Below, piece after piece: positions 1 through 13,717 of a stretch of 64,000 nucleotides of DNA (the stretch's first letter is position 1; the number at the start of each line of letters is the position of its first letter). Under the pieces are notes generated by a model. That model had not been told where the DNA came from, did not search any database, and was given only the letters and a program-made list of their open reading frames with translations. The stretch is from Nissolia schottii. Lineage: Eukaryota; Streptophyta; Magnoliopsida; Fabales; Fabaceae. The position numbers and the translations under genes are program-made. Location: NCBI GenBank assembly GCA_003254905.1, contig QANU01005500.1, positions 164,443 through 228,442 on the forward strand, read 5' to 3'.

Positions 1-3000
1 CCTGCGCATACAACCTAAAATACACCTGTGAAAGCCACAAGATAAAAAAATTTAAAAAGCTAAAAACAAAATTAAAAAATAAAAAATAGAAATTAAATAA
101 AAAAAAAACTAAAAAACAATCAAGTCTAAGTACCTCCCAAAACAACACCATAAACTTGATGCGCTTAATCTTAGCAAGTGCACTAGTTGCAGCAAGTAAT
201 AGTGAATCTTTTTAAGGAGTCAAGTTGTTGTACCCACGAGAACTGAGTAACGGCGTCATTTTACAAACACAAGCACTCTAGTTTTTTGGAATGGTGTTTT
301 TGGGTTTTTAAATTAATTATAAAATAAGAAAACAATTAAATTAAGGCAATTAAAATAAAAAGCAATTGAAATATATGAAGAATTTAGATAAGGAAAGGCG
401 TTAGGACACATGAATTCCATTACTCACCTATGTTACTAGTTACTAATCCTATCTAGTTCTGATTATTATCGATGATTAATGGTCGGGGTTAGTGGTTACT
501 AGCCTCTCTCGAGGTCAAGTAACCCTCTTAGTCTAGGTTGATTACACTAATCTCTTAGGAGGTCTAAACCTATTCTAAGGGTATTATACCCTAATCTACC
601 AACCTCTCACAAGACCACATAGATCGTAGTAAACCCTTAGCAAGTCATTTAACCTATGGTTTGCTAGACCTAATCTTATCTCAATCTCTCTCTCGAGTCT
701 CATGCAAGGATACAAACTATCTATATGGTGATCAAGCATATGAATAGTACAATCATAATATAATAGTAAACATTAATCCAATATAACATTGATTGGATAG
801 AAAATAATAGTTTACAACATAGTTGACTTGGAATTCTCGTTCATGCCTAACTAGAAAAGAATTAGTTCATGGTAGAGGAGAAAGATATAAACATAGTTAT
901 GAAATGAAGAAGATACATAAGAAAATAGAGAAATGATGAACTCTCAATTCATCAGGGAGATCAATGGAGTCTCCTTGAGTCTTCTAGCTCTCCTAGGGTT
1001 GCCTCTTCCCTCCAATTCGCGTCTATGATTCCTTGGGGTCAAAATGCTAATGTTATATTTTTAGAGGAGTTGTGAGGATTTGAGAAATCCTTTTTTTCTT
1101 CTATAGTGAAGGCTTCCAGCATGAGCGGGCATAAGTGTCGCTCAAGCATCCCATGTAAATTTGCGAGTTGCAATTTTTGTTGCACTATTGTGCCCTAGAG
1201 CGCTATTTGTAGCAGTGGAGTGCTCTTAGCCCACTATTCTTCATGTTTTCTTCACTTTTCATGGCTCATAAGCTTCTCAGCTCTTCATTGCTTCCTCCAA
1301 TAGTCCTATTACATCTTAAAAACACCCAAAAGTATCTATTTCCACCAGGCATGCCTAAATTGTTAGTTTATCAAACTTAAGTGAATTTCTATATGAATGC
1401 ATGCAAATACAACCTAATATGCAACTAAAATGCTTAAAAGCTATATGATTTACTAAGTAAAAAGAACTCTAATTAGAGATTTATCAAATTTCCACCGCCA
1501 TGGGTTGGTGGATCTGCTGGTCGATTCATGAAATACTAGAAAACTGTTGTTTCCTAAAATGCGAGTCATTTATCTTGGCCAACTCGCTCATGAACTTGCT
1601 ATTTGAGCATCTCCAGGATCTTCTTAGTATCAGCCTTGTTTGCGTTGGGAGTCATGGTGAGAATGAAAGCACCAAATGAAATGGATAGAACACACATCAA
1701 CCACAATGACTATGAAATTTCTTAGAAAATCATGATTCAATCACCGCTACCATAGTTAACCAATGAAACAGTGTTTTAGAACTAAATTGAGTCAAGATTG
1801 AGACAAAATTTAGAAGATAATTGTTGATTTGATTCAATCATAGGTTGGTTGATAAGGGAATCAACGGGTGCTAAGATAGGTTCCACCCTCAATCTAGTGG
1901 CCTCCGAAATGAGCTCACCCAAGATAGACAAAGGACCACCAATGAGAGTATCCTACAATTTCACTTGAAATGATGAAAGAGAATGGTTAGTAACTAGAAA
2001 TGATGAGCAATACTCAACAGAAAGAGGTTTCGATTCTCACTTTACTCATTAGTTTCCATGTCAAGTGATCCTTCCATTTAGAGTTTGGTTGCCTCACTCG
2101 CGTGCCCCTCCTAAGCTCCGTAGGAATCTGATCATCTGCCTCGTGTTCTAGCTCACTAACAGTTTTCTGATTGCTACAATCATTGCCAAATCCACTACTT
2201 TTATTGGAATATTCTTTTGTGGATGAGGGGCTAATTACCTTCTTGACCTTCTTACTCGCGACATTACCCCCTCCATTTGAGACAACCTTGTCCTCCCCAT
2301 TACATAACTAATAAAAATCTCCTCAAAATTATAATTAAAGAAAAAACTCTTAAAATTGGTCATTAGTCCAGATGACACTTTTCATTGTCAACCATTGGTA
2401 AAACATAATTATGTGAGTATCGGGTCTACTAAATTTAGGCAAGACTCTACACAAATTCACCTAAAGCATCATTTTGTTGTCATAGATATTACTTTGAAAT
2501 AGAATTTCAGTGATCTTTTATATTTTCTAAATAGTGGTCTTTGGCAAATTTAGAACCACATAGCAAAGAAAAAACTGCGATTTCATGGTCATAATGGGAA
2601 ACAAAACAAAATATATTGTTGATATGCTAACAATAGGATGGTACAATTGTCAAGTGAGCGGACGTTTCCTTGAACAATCACTATATGCGTGGGCAGCGTG
2701 GCCATCAGAAAAAATACCATCGGATCTTTAAAAGGGGAAAGTTGAGGTTCATAACCACTGTTCATTGAGGTTTTTGATTGAAAGAAAATGAAAGGGAAAA
2801 AATTGTGTTTTTTCCTTTTTTGTTTTTGGTAATAGATGATAAAGAAACAAACAACAACTAGCTACTCAAGCAATCCATCTGAAGCAGCTGGAGAACACCA
2901 AGAGGGGGAGAATTCCAATCCAAAAACGGATGCGCAGCTATGGCTCCCTCTCTAGCAAGTCTGTGGATTTATTACCTATATATTCCGCCAAAGGATTTAT

Positions 3001-3618
3001 ATCCCATAATATGTTCCATGTAAAAAAAAAAGTCTGAAATCGCAACAGGGTGTGACGATTTCAGACTCAGACCCATACAATTATAAATTTGTATTCTAAC
3101 CTATATTTTGGTATAGAGGTTATACTAAAACCATGTATAAGTAATGAACCCTCAATCTGTCACCTGATTAGCTGAACGGATAATGTCATTGCCCCTCACC
3201 TCCTAGTGGTGATTCTACAGCTCATGAGTCTCTATCAATAACACTAATTTGTCTTTTAATGTAGAAGAAAAATGTTAAAAAAATTAAATAGGAAAAAGTA
3301 TGAGATTTATTAATTTTTTTCCTCTTAAAAGTAGTGAAAAATGGAAGGAAAAAAGTCTCTTGTACACAGTTAAATGGAATGTCAATAGAGTTTACACCTT
3401 ATTGAGATCTCAACTAATAGTGTGTGAATAACGATTTGATAAGGCGTGACATGTATAATAAGTATAAATAACATACTGTTGTTTAATATTATCCTTTCCT
3501 TGTGGTTGGAATAACTATTTCTAACCGGAGGAAAATTATATATGTCATGACTTACGAAAATATAATAATCAAGGAATTTTTGAATGATTTTGTTTTCAAT
3601 TCTAATAATGCAGTTTGG

Positions 3619-3655
<37 letters not shown>

Positions 3656-4250
3656 NTAAAAATAATACTTTGCATGTGATTAAAGTTAATTTGTCTATTT
3701 AAAATAAAAAATTCTGATCACCAAAACATTTCTCATATAGTAGCCATCACTCATCAGTTGAATTATTGAGCTTTGGGTGGGTCAATGTCAGTGCTACGGT
3801 TTTGGATTGTTTTAGTAAGTGACAAACTCTGGGCTCCATGGTCCTCTCGGCTCTGAGAAGGACTCCCATTGTTGAAGACATGAAGTTGATATAAAGAAAT
3901 CACATAAAGTAACATCGTGAGCAACAATAATTAATTATTGGTATTTTGAGGACTTCTTTTAAATTAAAGAAAAACATGTAGATATGTCCACGTTCATCAT
4001 CAGGATTCAGGACCATAACAAAGATAAGAGTCATCTAATCAATTATTTACATATTAATTCAATTAACTACCTATATCAGTATCACTTAAATTCTCACTAT
4101 CGCTATCTAAAACTCATTATCTCTAAGAAAAAAATTATACAATTTTAATTAACAGATAGAATCCAACTTCCAATTAATTAATTGACAGATAGAATCCAAA
4201 CAATAATTCCAGCTATATTTAAGCAACATTTCAATTGCATCCACCAAATT
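1..4250. other. No gene recognised; AT-rich repeat-like DNA
   Basis: No frame carries a protein I recognise and there is no convincing exon series. Bases 360-1450 look like the non-coding part of a retroelement, with long pyrimidine-rich stretches and no ORF, but I found no matching long terminal repeats. Bases 1480-2960 give short broken - strand frames with no clear domain. Bases 3650-4250 are simple AT-rich sequence. Confidence 0.5.
3622..3655. repeat. (TA)n microsatellite beside an unresolved base
   Basis: About 17 TA units are followed by the only N in the window, at 3656. The N probably marks uncertain repeat length in the assembly. Confidence 0.95.
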
Positions 4251-4293
4251 AAAAAGAAAAAAAAAGGAAAAACCTAAATCTAAAACCACTTAC

Positions 4294-4480
4294 CTTGCAA
4301 AGAGAGAAGAGCCGCGTTGTCATTGAAGAGAGGAACTCCGATGACCGGAGAAGAGATGAGCTTTGTCGTTGAGTGACCGGAAAAGAAAGTGACATCAATT
4401 TTTGCGAGAGAAGGAGAAAAGAGTGTGTGTGTTTTGAGAGAGAGACGAAGAAGAGAGTGTTCCTCTTTTCTTTCTTTCTT
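4294..4480 (-). other. CT-rich leader ending at a possible splice donor
   Basis: On the - strand a pyrimidine-rich segment ends in GCAAG followed by GTAAGTGG, a good 5' splice site. The short frames through it match nothing I know. It resembles the 5' leaders of the CACTA elements elsewhere in the window (near 6.9, 56.4, 61.6 and 63.7 kb), so it may be the first exon of a dead transposon gene. A host 5' UTR is possible but no downstream exon was found. Confidence 0.3.
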
Positions 4481-4599
4481 CCTTTTTTTATTTTTAGCTT
4501 TATTTTGCGGCGGTTTCTGGCAGTAGTTCTCAGAAACAGCCACAAAATGTTATACAGTGGCCGATCAATCCAACGGCTACTAAACATATGCTGCTAAAT

Positions 4600-5792
4600 T
4601 GCCTTTTTGCTTTCAAAAATGTTACATGTATACCCAATTTTATACACACATACATACACCATTAATAATGCACAAACTTTATTCTCACGAATGCACAAAC
4701 ATTACAAACTTGTAAATGATACTTTCAACTATACTTAATTAAGTGCACAAACATTACATGAGTTAAAACACAAACTTTATGTATATAAGTACCAGGTGTA
4801 TGTATGGTGTATGATTTTTGGTGTACGTTTAACAGAAATATTTTGCTTTAGTGAATTGGTGGCCCCTATCATGGTTGTTGTTATGGCATGGGGACTCATT
4901 ACTCTAGATCCCCTGGCTCTACAAGCGGAGCCTTTACTTTTGGGTCTTCTCACATGAAAGAGATGGTGCATAGTAAGGTGTCAGCTCTTAAGGTAGAATG
5001 GCAAGCTCGATATCATGAATAGGAGCAACGACATCAAGAGCAATTGTAGACCATGGAGCAAAGGTTGATGAGCATTGTGCAGACATACATTGAGTAGTTG
5101 ACCTTAACAGCTTGTACGTCAGATCGACCCTTGGGATCAAGTGGCGATGGTGAAGATGAGGGTGAGGAAGTTGTGGGCATTTCTGATAATGACTATGATG
5201 ATTATGAGTAGAGCAGTTGATTTTTTAATTTTATTTTTCTTATTGGACTCTTTATGAATTTTATTAAATGTGTTTCTTAGGTGATGTTGGACTTGTTATG
5301 AGTTTCTTAGTTGATGTTGGATTTGATTATGAGTAGTGTATCTACACTTTATGTTTATTTAATTATTTTTTTATTACAATCGTTAACTTTTAATTTTTTG
5401 TGATCTAGTTGAATTTTGTAATAATTAAAATTATGTTTAAATATATTAAAAATAGGTAATAATTATTTTAATAATATTATTATAGTGGGAAATAAATTCG
5501 TTGGTAGTGTTAACAAAATAAAAGAATATTACCATGAGATTTATCTCACAATAATAATACAGATCTCGCGGTAATATTACAATGTGCCCCTTAAAAATGA
5601 TTTTCATGGGAATTTATTAAAAATCTGCGAAAAAGTCACAAGAAAATTAATGTGGGAATAATAAATCTAACGGTAATTTATCATTGACGCAGGTTTTATC
5701 GCCAGATATGATCCCACGGTAAATTTGATGGTAAATTAAATATTTGACGATAAAATTAAATAATCTGACGGTTTCGTGTTTTTCGGGTAGTG
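4600..5792 (+). mobile_element. 3' part of a CACTA (En/Spm) element
   Basis: The right end at 5,792 reads CGGGTAGTG, the reverse complement of a CACTA terminus. Degenerate subterminal repeats of the TGACGGTA / CGCGGTAAT type lie at 5,570-5,780. A fragment of the second CACTA protein sits upstream at 4,858-5,211 in the matching orientation. The insertion cuts a copia gag reading frame directly to its right. The left boundary is not visible, so the start given is approximate. CACTA elements move by a DDE transposase and make 3-bp target duplications. No transposase domain remains here. Confidence 0.6.
4858..5211 (+). pseudogene. Fragment of a CACTA-borne Ptta/En/Spm-type protein
   Basis: One frame reads a Gly/Ser/Tyr-rich stretch (GMGTHYSRSPGSTSG), then a helical Gln/Glu-rich stretch, then an acidic tail (GDGEDEGEEVV) ending in TAG at 5,209-5,211. 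This order (glycine-rich, coiled, acidic end) is usual for the C-terminal part of plant Ptta/En/Spm proteins carried by CACTA elements. At least three stops interrupt the frame (after ARYHE, EQL and QTYIE), so it is dead. It lies about 580 bp before the CACTA terminus, the expected place for the last exon. The assignment rests on composition and context, not on a recognised catalytic motif. Confidence 0.5.
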
Positions 5793-5793
5793 C

Positions 5794-6441
5794 TCAATGC
5801 TTCTCTTCTTGAAGCACAAGAGAGAAAACACGAATGATCAGTGGCAATGGATCCATTAATAGGATTTGGCCACACACCTGAGCATAGGATTCATAAAGTT
5901 CCGTGAGAAAAGCCATGGTGTGCTCACGTTGCCAGAATTCTTGAATTGGGTGAGTCTTGCCACATGTGCAATCGATCAAAGGCGTGTAGGAGCTCAATTC
6001 ATACTAGATCTCCTTCATTATGGTGTAGTCCTATGAAGATGGCATGGAACCTTGATGTGTATCAACTACAGCCTTCTTCAACTGGAACACTCAAGGTCCA
6101 TTTCCCTAAGAAAAATGATCTTTTAGATCACTCCATATTTTAGTTGTCGAATAAACGCAAATGATGCTAGCTGCAATCTCTTTTGAGAAAGAATTGAGAA
6201 GTCAGGAGTTGATAATGTTACAATTACATTGTCAAGCATTCATGAGTGCAGGATCTGCATCATCATCAAGATGCGGAATCAAAAATTCCACGAAACCAAA
6301 TTCCCGTTTACCATTGAGAGCCATGCGCATCGATCTTGACCACGAGAAGTAGTTCATCTCCGTCAATTGTTGTGCAATGAGGACTAAGCCAGGATGATCA
6401 GAAGGATGGAAGGAGAAAGGATTGAAGAGTTTAATCAAATT

Positions 6442-6460
<19 letters not shown>
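5794..6460 (-). pseudogene. Ty1/copia gag fragment, truncated at both ends
   Basis: The - strand reads from about 6,460 downward. It starts with NPFSFHPSDHPGLVL and NYFSWSRSMRMAL, the conserved start of plant copia gag (Retrotran_gag_3 type). A middle part follows (IWSDLKDHFS, then VFQLKKAV), and then CTCGKTHPIQEF and GQILLMDPLP, the conserved end of the UBN2-type gag domain. Stops and frame breaks occur in the middle (around 5,990-6,130), so it is a pseudogene. No protease, integrase or reverse transcriptase follows. A CACTA end abuts it at 5,792, and another CACTA-type element begins near its N-terminus at about 6,440. It is therefore a relic caught between two later DNA-transposon insertions. 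Confidence 0.8.
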
Positions 6461-8401
<1,941 letters not shown>

Positions 8402-8519
8402 ATCACAAAAAAAAACTAATTTATGGTTTATCTTATCATAAATACATAAAATAATAATGCTCCAAGTTATTTTTTATTTTTCTCGTAAGAACTAAGAACT
8501 GAATATGAAAAATAACTTA

Positions 8520-8528
<9 letters not shown>

Positions 8529-8566
<38 letters not shown>
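8529..8566. repeat. (TA)n microsatellite
   Basis: About 18 TA units lie next to the possible Helitron 3' end. Helitrons insert between A and T, so a TA tract is a suitable target. Confidence 0.95.
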
Positions 8567-8568
<2 letters not shown>

Positions 8569-8569
<1 letters not shown>

Positions 8570-8620
8570 CAGTTACATTTGTACGTTGCACGTATTAAAT
8601 GTATTTGAGTATTTTTAAAA
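8569..8620 (-). mobile_element. Possible Helitron 3' terminus
   Basis: On the - strand the sequence reads TACGT GCA ACGTA, a perfect 5-bp-stem hairpin. Thirteen bases later comes CTGA followed by T. Helitron 3' ends have a short hairpin about 10-12 nt before a terminal CTRR, and insert so that T follows. All three signs are present. The element would extend toward GLK1, but no 5' TC end or coding region was identified. It may be a fragment or a chance match. Confidence 0.35.
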
Positions 8621-9653
8621 TATAACACAATCCTTTATTAATCACATATATTTTTTTTTATTATAATAGAAAATGAAATTATTATTAGTATAATAACAAA
8701 TACGTAACATATAAATAATAATAAATGTTTAAAAGTTAAAACAGAACTATGTGCATGGCATAATTATAATAATTTTCAACCAAACTATGTGATTATCATG
8801 AAAACAAGATAGTGTATCTACAGTGAGGGAAATCCAGCGGCCAATTTTGCACCCTGGCCAACACCAACAGCATGGCACGCATCCCTTTCATTGTCACTGT
8901 ACAACACTGTTGGCATCAGATCAGACATTCTTGAGCTGATGACACCTTATTCTCTCTCGCCGTATATATCCATTACAAAATTAGAGTACAATAATAATTA
9001 CAAAAGGCTCACGAGTACTTCTCATGAATTTTCAAAATTAAAAAAAATATATATATAAAAAAAAAAAGAACTAAAAATCAATGTCGAACTCAAAAAAAGT
9101 TCATCCACAAACTCGAAATAATGAAGTGGCCTTAGGACCAACACTGCAACTGCAAGTAGCATACACTCCCAAACAAAAGACATAAAAACAAAATCTCTTT
9201 TTTGAAAACACTCCACCAAATTAAGCTGTGTGGTTGAGATCCAATGTAGTTTTCTCTCTCTTTCACACACAGCCACTTCCAAAGAAAGACAGCAACATAA
9301 AAACCATTGGTACCCTAATTATATTAGAGCCCTCGCTCGCTCTCCCTCTCTCCTTCCTCAGCTAATTTCTTCACATTCACAAAGCCGTGTAAAAAAATCA
9401 AACTCCGACGCGACATCTAATTCTTTCACATCCCTTACTATATGCCCAGAAATTTGCATGCCCCAACCCCACCCACGTACCTAGTAATTAAACCACATAG
9501 TAAAATTGCTAGAGCTATATAATTTTTTCTTATACATATATATATTTTTTAATTTAGAGCACAACCGTGCTCTTACCCTATGCATTAATCCTGATATATA
9601 TATACTTATATATATCGAATAAAGAATTGGAGTTGCCCCCATTTGTTTGATTG
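8621..9653 (+). other. GLK1 upstream region and 5' leader
   Basis: No coding exon was found here. The last 400 bases are CT-rich and carry CACGTA at 9,475, a G-box-like core. I cannot place a TATA box or transcription start with confidence. The ORF-like stretches in this region show no known domain. Confidence 0.4.
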
Positions 9654-12600
9654 ATGCTTGCGGCGTCACCTTTAAGGAGCACAAGAGATGAAAGCTGCCA
9701 AGGCGAGATGGAGAGCTTCGACTCGATGGGAGCCTCAAACGATGAATTCGCCGACCTCTCTGATGCCAGCTTGTTGGAAAGCATCAACTTCGACGACCTC
9801 TTCGACGGCATCAATGTGGACGGCGACGCCTTGCCGGACTTGGAGATGGACGGCGGCGACATGTTCGCCGAGTTCTCCGGCACCACCGGCGGAGAGGAGT
9901 CGTCGGTTGATAATTGCTGCAGCAAGGGCGGTGATAGCGATTATAATCAGAGGCATGATGATGTGACGGTTAGTGCCGAGAAGAAAGAAGTGGATGGTAA
10001 GAGCGATTCGGGTTCGGGTTCGGGTCATACTTCGGGTTCTAATTGGGGGAGAAGCCGAGGGGAGGAGATAGTGAGCAAAAGAGAGGTGGTGAACCCTTCG
10101 CCAAAGGATGGTGGGAAAGGAAGAAAATCAAAGTCCCAATCCAAAAGTAATCCTCAAGGGAAGATCAGAAAAGTCAAGGTATAAATAATTAATCGCTAAT
10201 GTGTTTTTTAAACAACTTACTTTATACTCAAGTCAGTTAAGATTTTTTGAGAGTGTTATCCCAACTGATTAAAATGTCCTTTAGCCGTTCTTTTTCTCCT
10301 TCAATAATTTAATTTCCTTCCATTTACGAGAACAATACGAAAATTTTCTAATATTTCTTTTTAAGCGAATTACACTAAACACTTCTGAGGTTTAATGAAA
10401 TTACTCTCAACATTTTTTTATTTTTTTTGGCTATATTAATCTCCTTTATCTCAAAATATTTTTCAAAAATTTAAAATTATCTATAAATATAAAAAAAATC
10501 TTTAATGCACGATCTTCTACCTCCATCCTACGAGTAAGAATGAAATATTCATTTTATATGTTTTATTAATTTTTAAAATTTTAGAATTTATGGCTCGGGA
10601 GTGTAATGTTTCATAAACTTAAGAGTCTGTGAAGATAATTTTATAAATGGAGATGAGCTAAATGTAATTTCATTAAATTTTAAGAAAAGATACTATTATT
10701 TTTGCTTTTTTTTTCAAGTTTTGGGGTTTTTACCCTATAATTCTATAAATAGAGAGGAATCAAATGTAATTTTACTGAATTTTAAAGAAAGTTAATATAA
10801 TTTGTTTTGGAACTGATAATGAATGACATGGAAATTACATGTTATTATAAGTGATGAAGTCCTTCGTTTTAACTTTAAGATAATAAAATGTCATTTATTA
10901 TTGAATTTGGAGCATATCCGGCGGTCCAAAATTCCACAAATATTTCTTTCTATTGGATATAATTAGGTGCTTTTAACTTTATTAATTTCGTTTAGATTTC
11001 GCTGAAGCTATCATGTGCACTTACGGTTCTGTTTCTATCTCAATTATGTGCCTCGGCAAAGTTCCTTTTTGTTAAAAGAACTCACGGGTACTCTATAAGT
11101 TGTAAAGGGAGGGAGAGAGAAGTGGCAGGAGAGAGAAAGTTGGAAGATTGATATTGTTGAAATTTTTGGCCTGATTTTGAGTTGTAAGCAGTAGAAGAAC
11201 TTCTTAGATGCTTAGAGCGTTACATAAGACGTGCTCATAGCTAGCGATCGAATGACATTTTATGTTTTATGTGAGATTAAAAACATTAATTTTTTTTAGA
11301 AGTAGAGGAAGTAATGGAGAAAAACAAACTATCAATCCTTTATATTTCACGTGAAGCATGAATTATTTTGCTCCATTCTATAATGGAAAAATAAATTTTC
11401 TTATAAATGTAAATGATATTCTATTTTAAAATGCCATTTTATTATTTCAACATATTGGTATTGGGGTGCAGGTGGATCTAATAATTAATTTCTCTTTTGA
11501 AGTAGCTATGGTGTGAAATTATACTATTTTCTTTTTTCTCTTGGATTGAGAGTAGGTGGACTGGACCCCAGAGTTGCACAGGCGATTCGTGCAAGCAGTG
11601 GAACAGCTAGGAGTGGAAAAGGCAGTGCCTTCAAAGATTTTGGAGATTATGGGAATTGACTGTCTCACTCGCCATAATATTGCCAGCCACCTTCAAGTAT
11701 AGTACTGTACTTCCTTCGTATCTATTTTCAGTGTTTGTTTGAGTTTCAAGCGCTAAAGCTTTGTTTGAATGCCAAGGGAGAATAAATGAGAGAGAGAAAA
11801 GAAAATAAAAAAATAAAAAAAAATGAGTAAGAGAGAAAATATAATGTTTAAATGAAGAGAAAAGACAAAAAATAAAAAAACGCGAAATATATAAAATGAT
11901 ATATGTATATATATATTTAATAAAAAAATCTTTTAACATTATTTATTTTTTAATATTTAATGGTTAGTATAGGTAGGAGGAACCCTTTTGTCGCAAGTCA
12001 CTTCATGGTAAGCATTATTAGAGGGTATACATGTCATTTGCTTCACCTTTCTAGTTTTCGTTTTCATTAAAAGAAAATGCAGACAGAGAGTTCATGCAAA
12101 TTTTTTTCTTCTCATCCATTTTCTTTTGCCAACCAAGCAAAGGAAAAACAAATTTTCTATTTTCTCTCCTTACATTCTCCTTTCATCTATTTTCCGATAA
12201 TCCAAACAGATGAAAAGATTCGAAGTTCTATTGAGAGACAAGGGAAAAAGGAAATTGACATAATTATCGCTGTTGATAGTTAAGTTTTGATCATATGTTC
12301 TTAAAGCACTTTCTAAATTATAATCTTCGTAGTATACTTAAAAAATTAAAAATAAAAAAGAATTTAATTTTTATACACTTTTGATATAAAACTTTTTTAC
12401 ATGGTCGTTCAATCATGTGCTTTTATATCAATAAAAATAGTTTTTTTTTTAGAGATAGTGCGTGTGATAGTCAATAACAACATGTAATTAGATGACAACG
12501 TAAACATATTTTATGAGAGCGCATAATTCTTGTATTAAAAAAAAAACCAAAGCAACGGATTTAATATTTGCTTAACATGATATTTTTTTTAATATTTTGT

Positions 12601-13684
12601 TTACTTAATGATTAGAAGGATAAATTAAGAAGAGGGTATAGAATTATTCTTAATTATATTTAACTTTAGTAATTAACGGACTTTGTTTCTTCTTTTAATG
12701 GAAACTTATTTTGAATTTTGAGTTTATATATTATGCATATACTGACCAAAAGTACGGATTATATTCGTTTCATACACAAATATAAACCAGCATACGTAGT
12801 TAAGAATTTCATGGTAAAGTTCTATCTAATATATGGAGAGTTTTGAATGCAGAAATATAGGTCCCATAGGAAACATTTGCTAGCACGTGAAGCTGAAGCA
12901 GCAAACTGGAGCCAAAGGAGACAAATGTACGGTGGAGGCAAAGGAGCACCCACCATGGGTTTCCCACCCATAACCCCAATGCACCATTTTAGACCTCTAC
13001 ATGTATGGGGACATCCCTCCTCCATGCCCATGTGGCCTAAACATCCACCACATTCATTGTCACCGTCACCGCTGCCACCGCTGCCGCTGCTGCCCTCATG
13101 GGTACCACCGGCTCCGTCACCATTACCATCTCCTGACCCTTCATTTTGGTATGCTCAGCATCACCGGGTTAGCTCTCTAAACTTTGAGCTACCATGCAAA
13201 TTTTGATTAGTTCTAATGTGTTTTTTTTTTTTTTTGGTACCTGATTATTTATAGTGTAATTAATTAAATGTATTTGGTTTGGATTATTTTGCGTTTAAAA
13301 CACATAATTTTAAAGGATATTTTTTAATAAAAGAAATAGCTATTTACCTTAAAGTAAGCAAATGCAAACATAGTCTAGATTAAATTGTAGCTTAGCACAC
13401 AACAAGCAACAATTGACATTTAAATTTCCGGGAAAAAAATGCCTGTGGTTGATTTTGAATAGGGGTGGAGGTTGGTCGAACTTGTCAAAAGCTCTTGGCT
13501 TAGCCAATACAAAGCCTAGTTTATTTAACCCATTTAATAATTAAGTTAGATCTAGACTTTTCTAAAAGTCATTTTAACTTAAAAGACTAAGTCATAGGCT
13601 ATGAAAAAAACCTATTAAACTTAATAGATTGGCCTATATATAAAATGGTATTAATAATTTTATATTATTATTATTGTTATTACC

Positions 13685-13717
<33 letters not shown>

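Noticed and set aside
1480-2960. Broken - strand frames that could be a LINE ORF1 or zinc-knuckle protein
   Set aside because: Only scattered short frames. No conserved motif such as a CCHC knuckle or endonuclease signature could be read.
4249-4597. Overlapping ORFs on both strands
   Set aside because: CT-rich composition keeps several frames open at once. No domain is visible; kept only as a possible leader exon.
9230-9738. ORFs on both strands in the GLK1 upstream region
   Set aside because: No family resemblance. They overlap the GLK1 leader, and the - strand frames are shadows of it.
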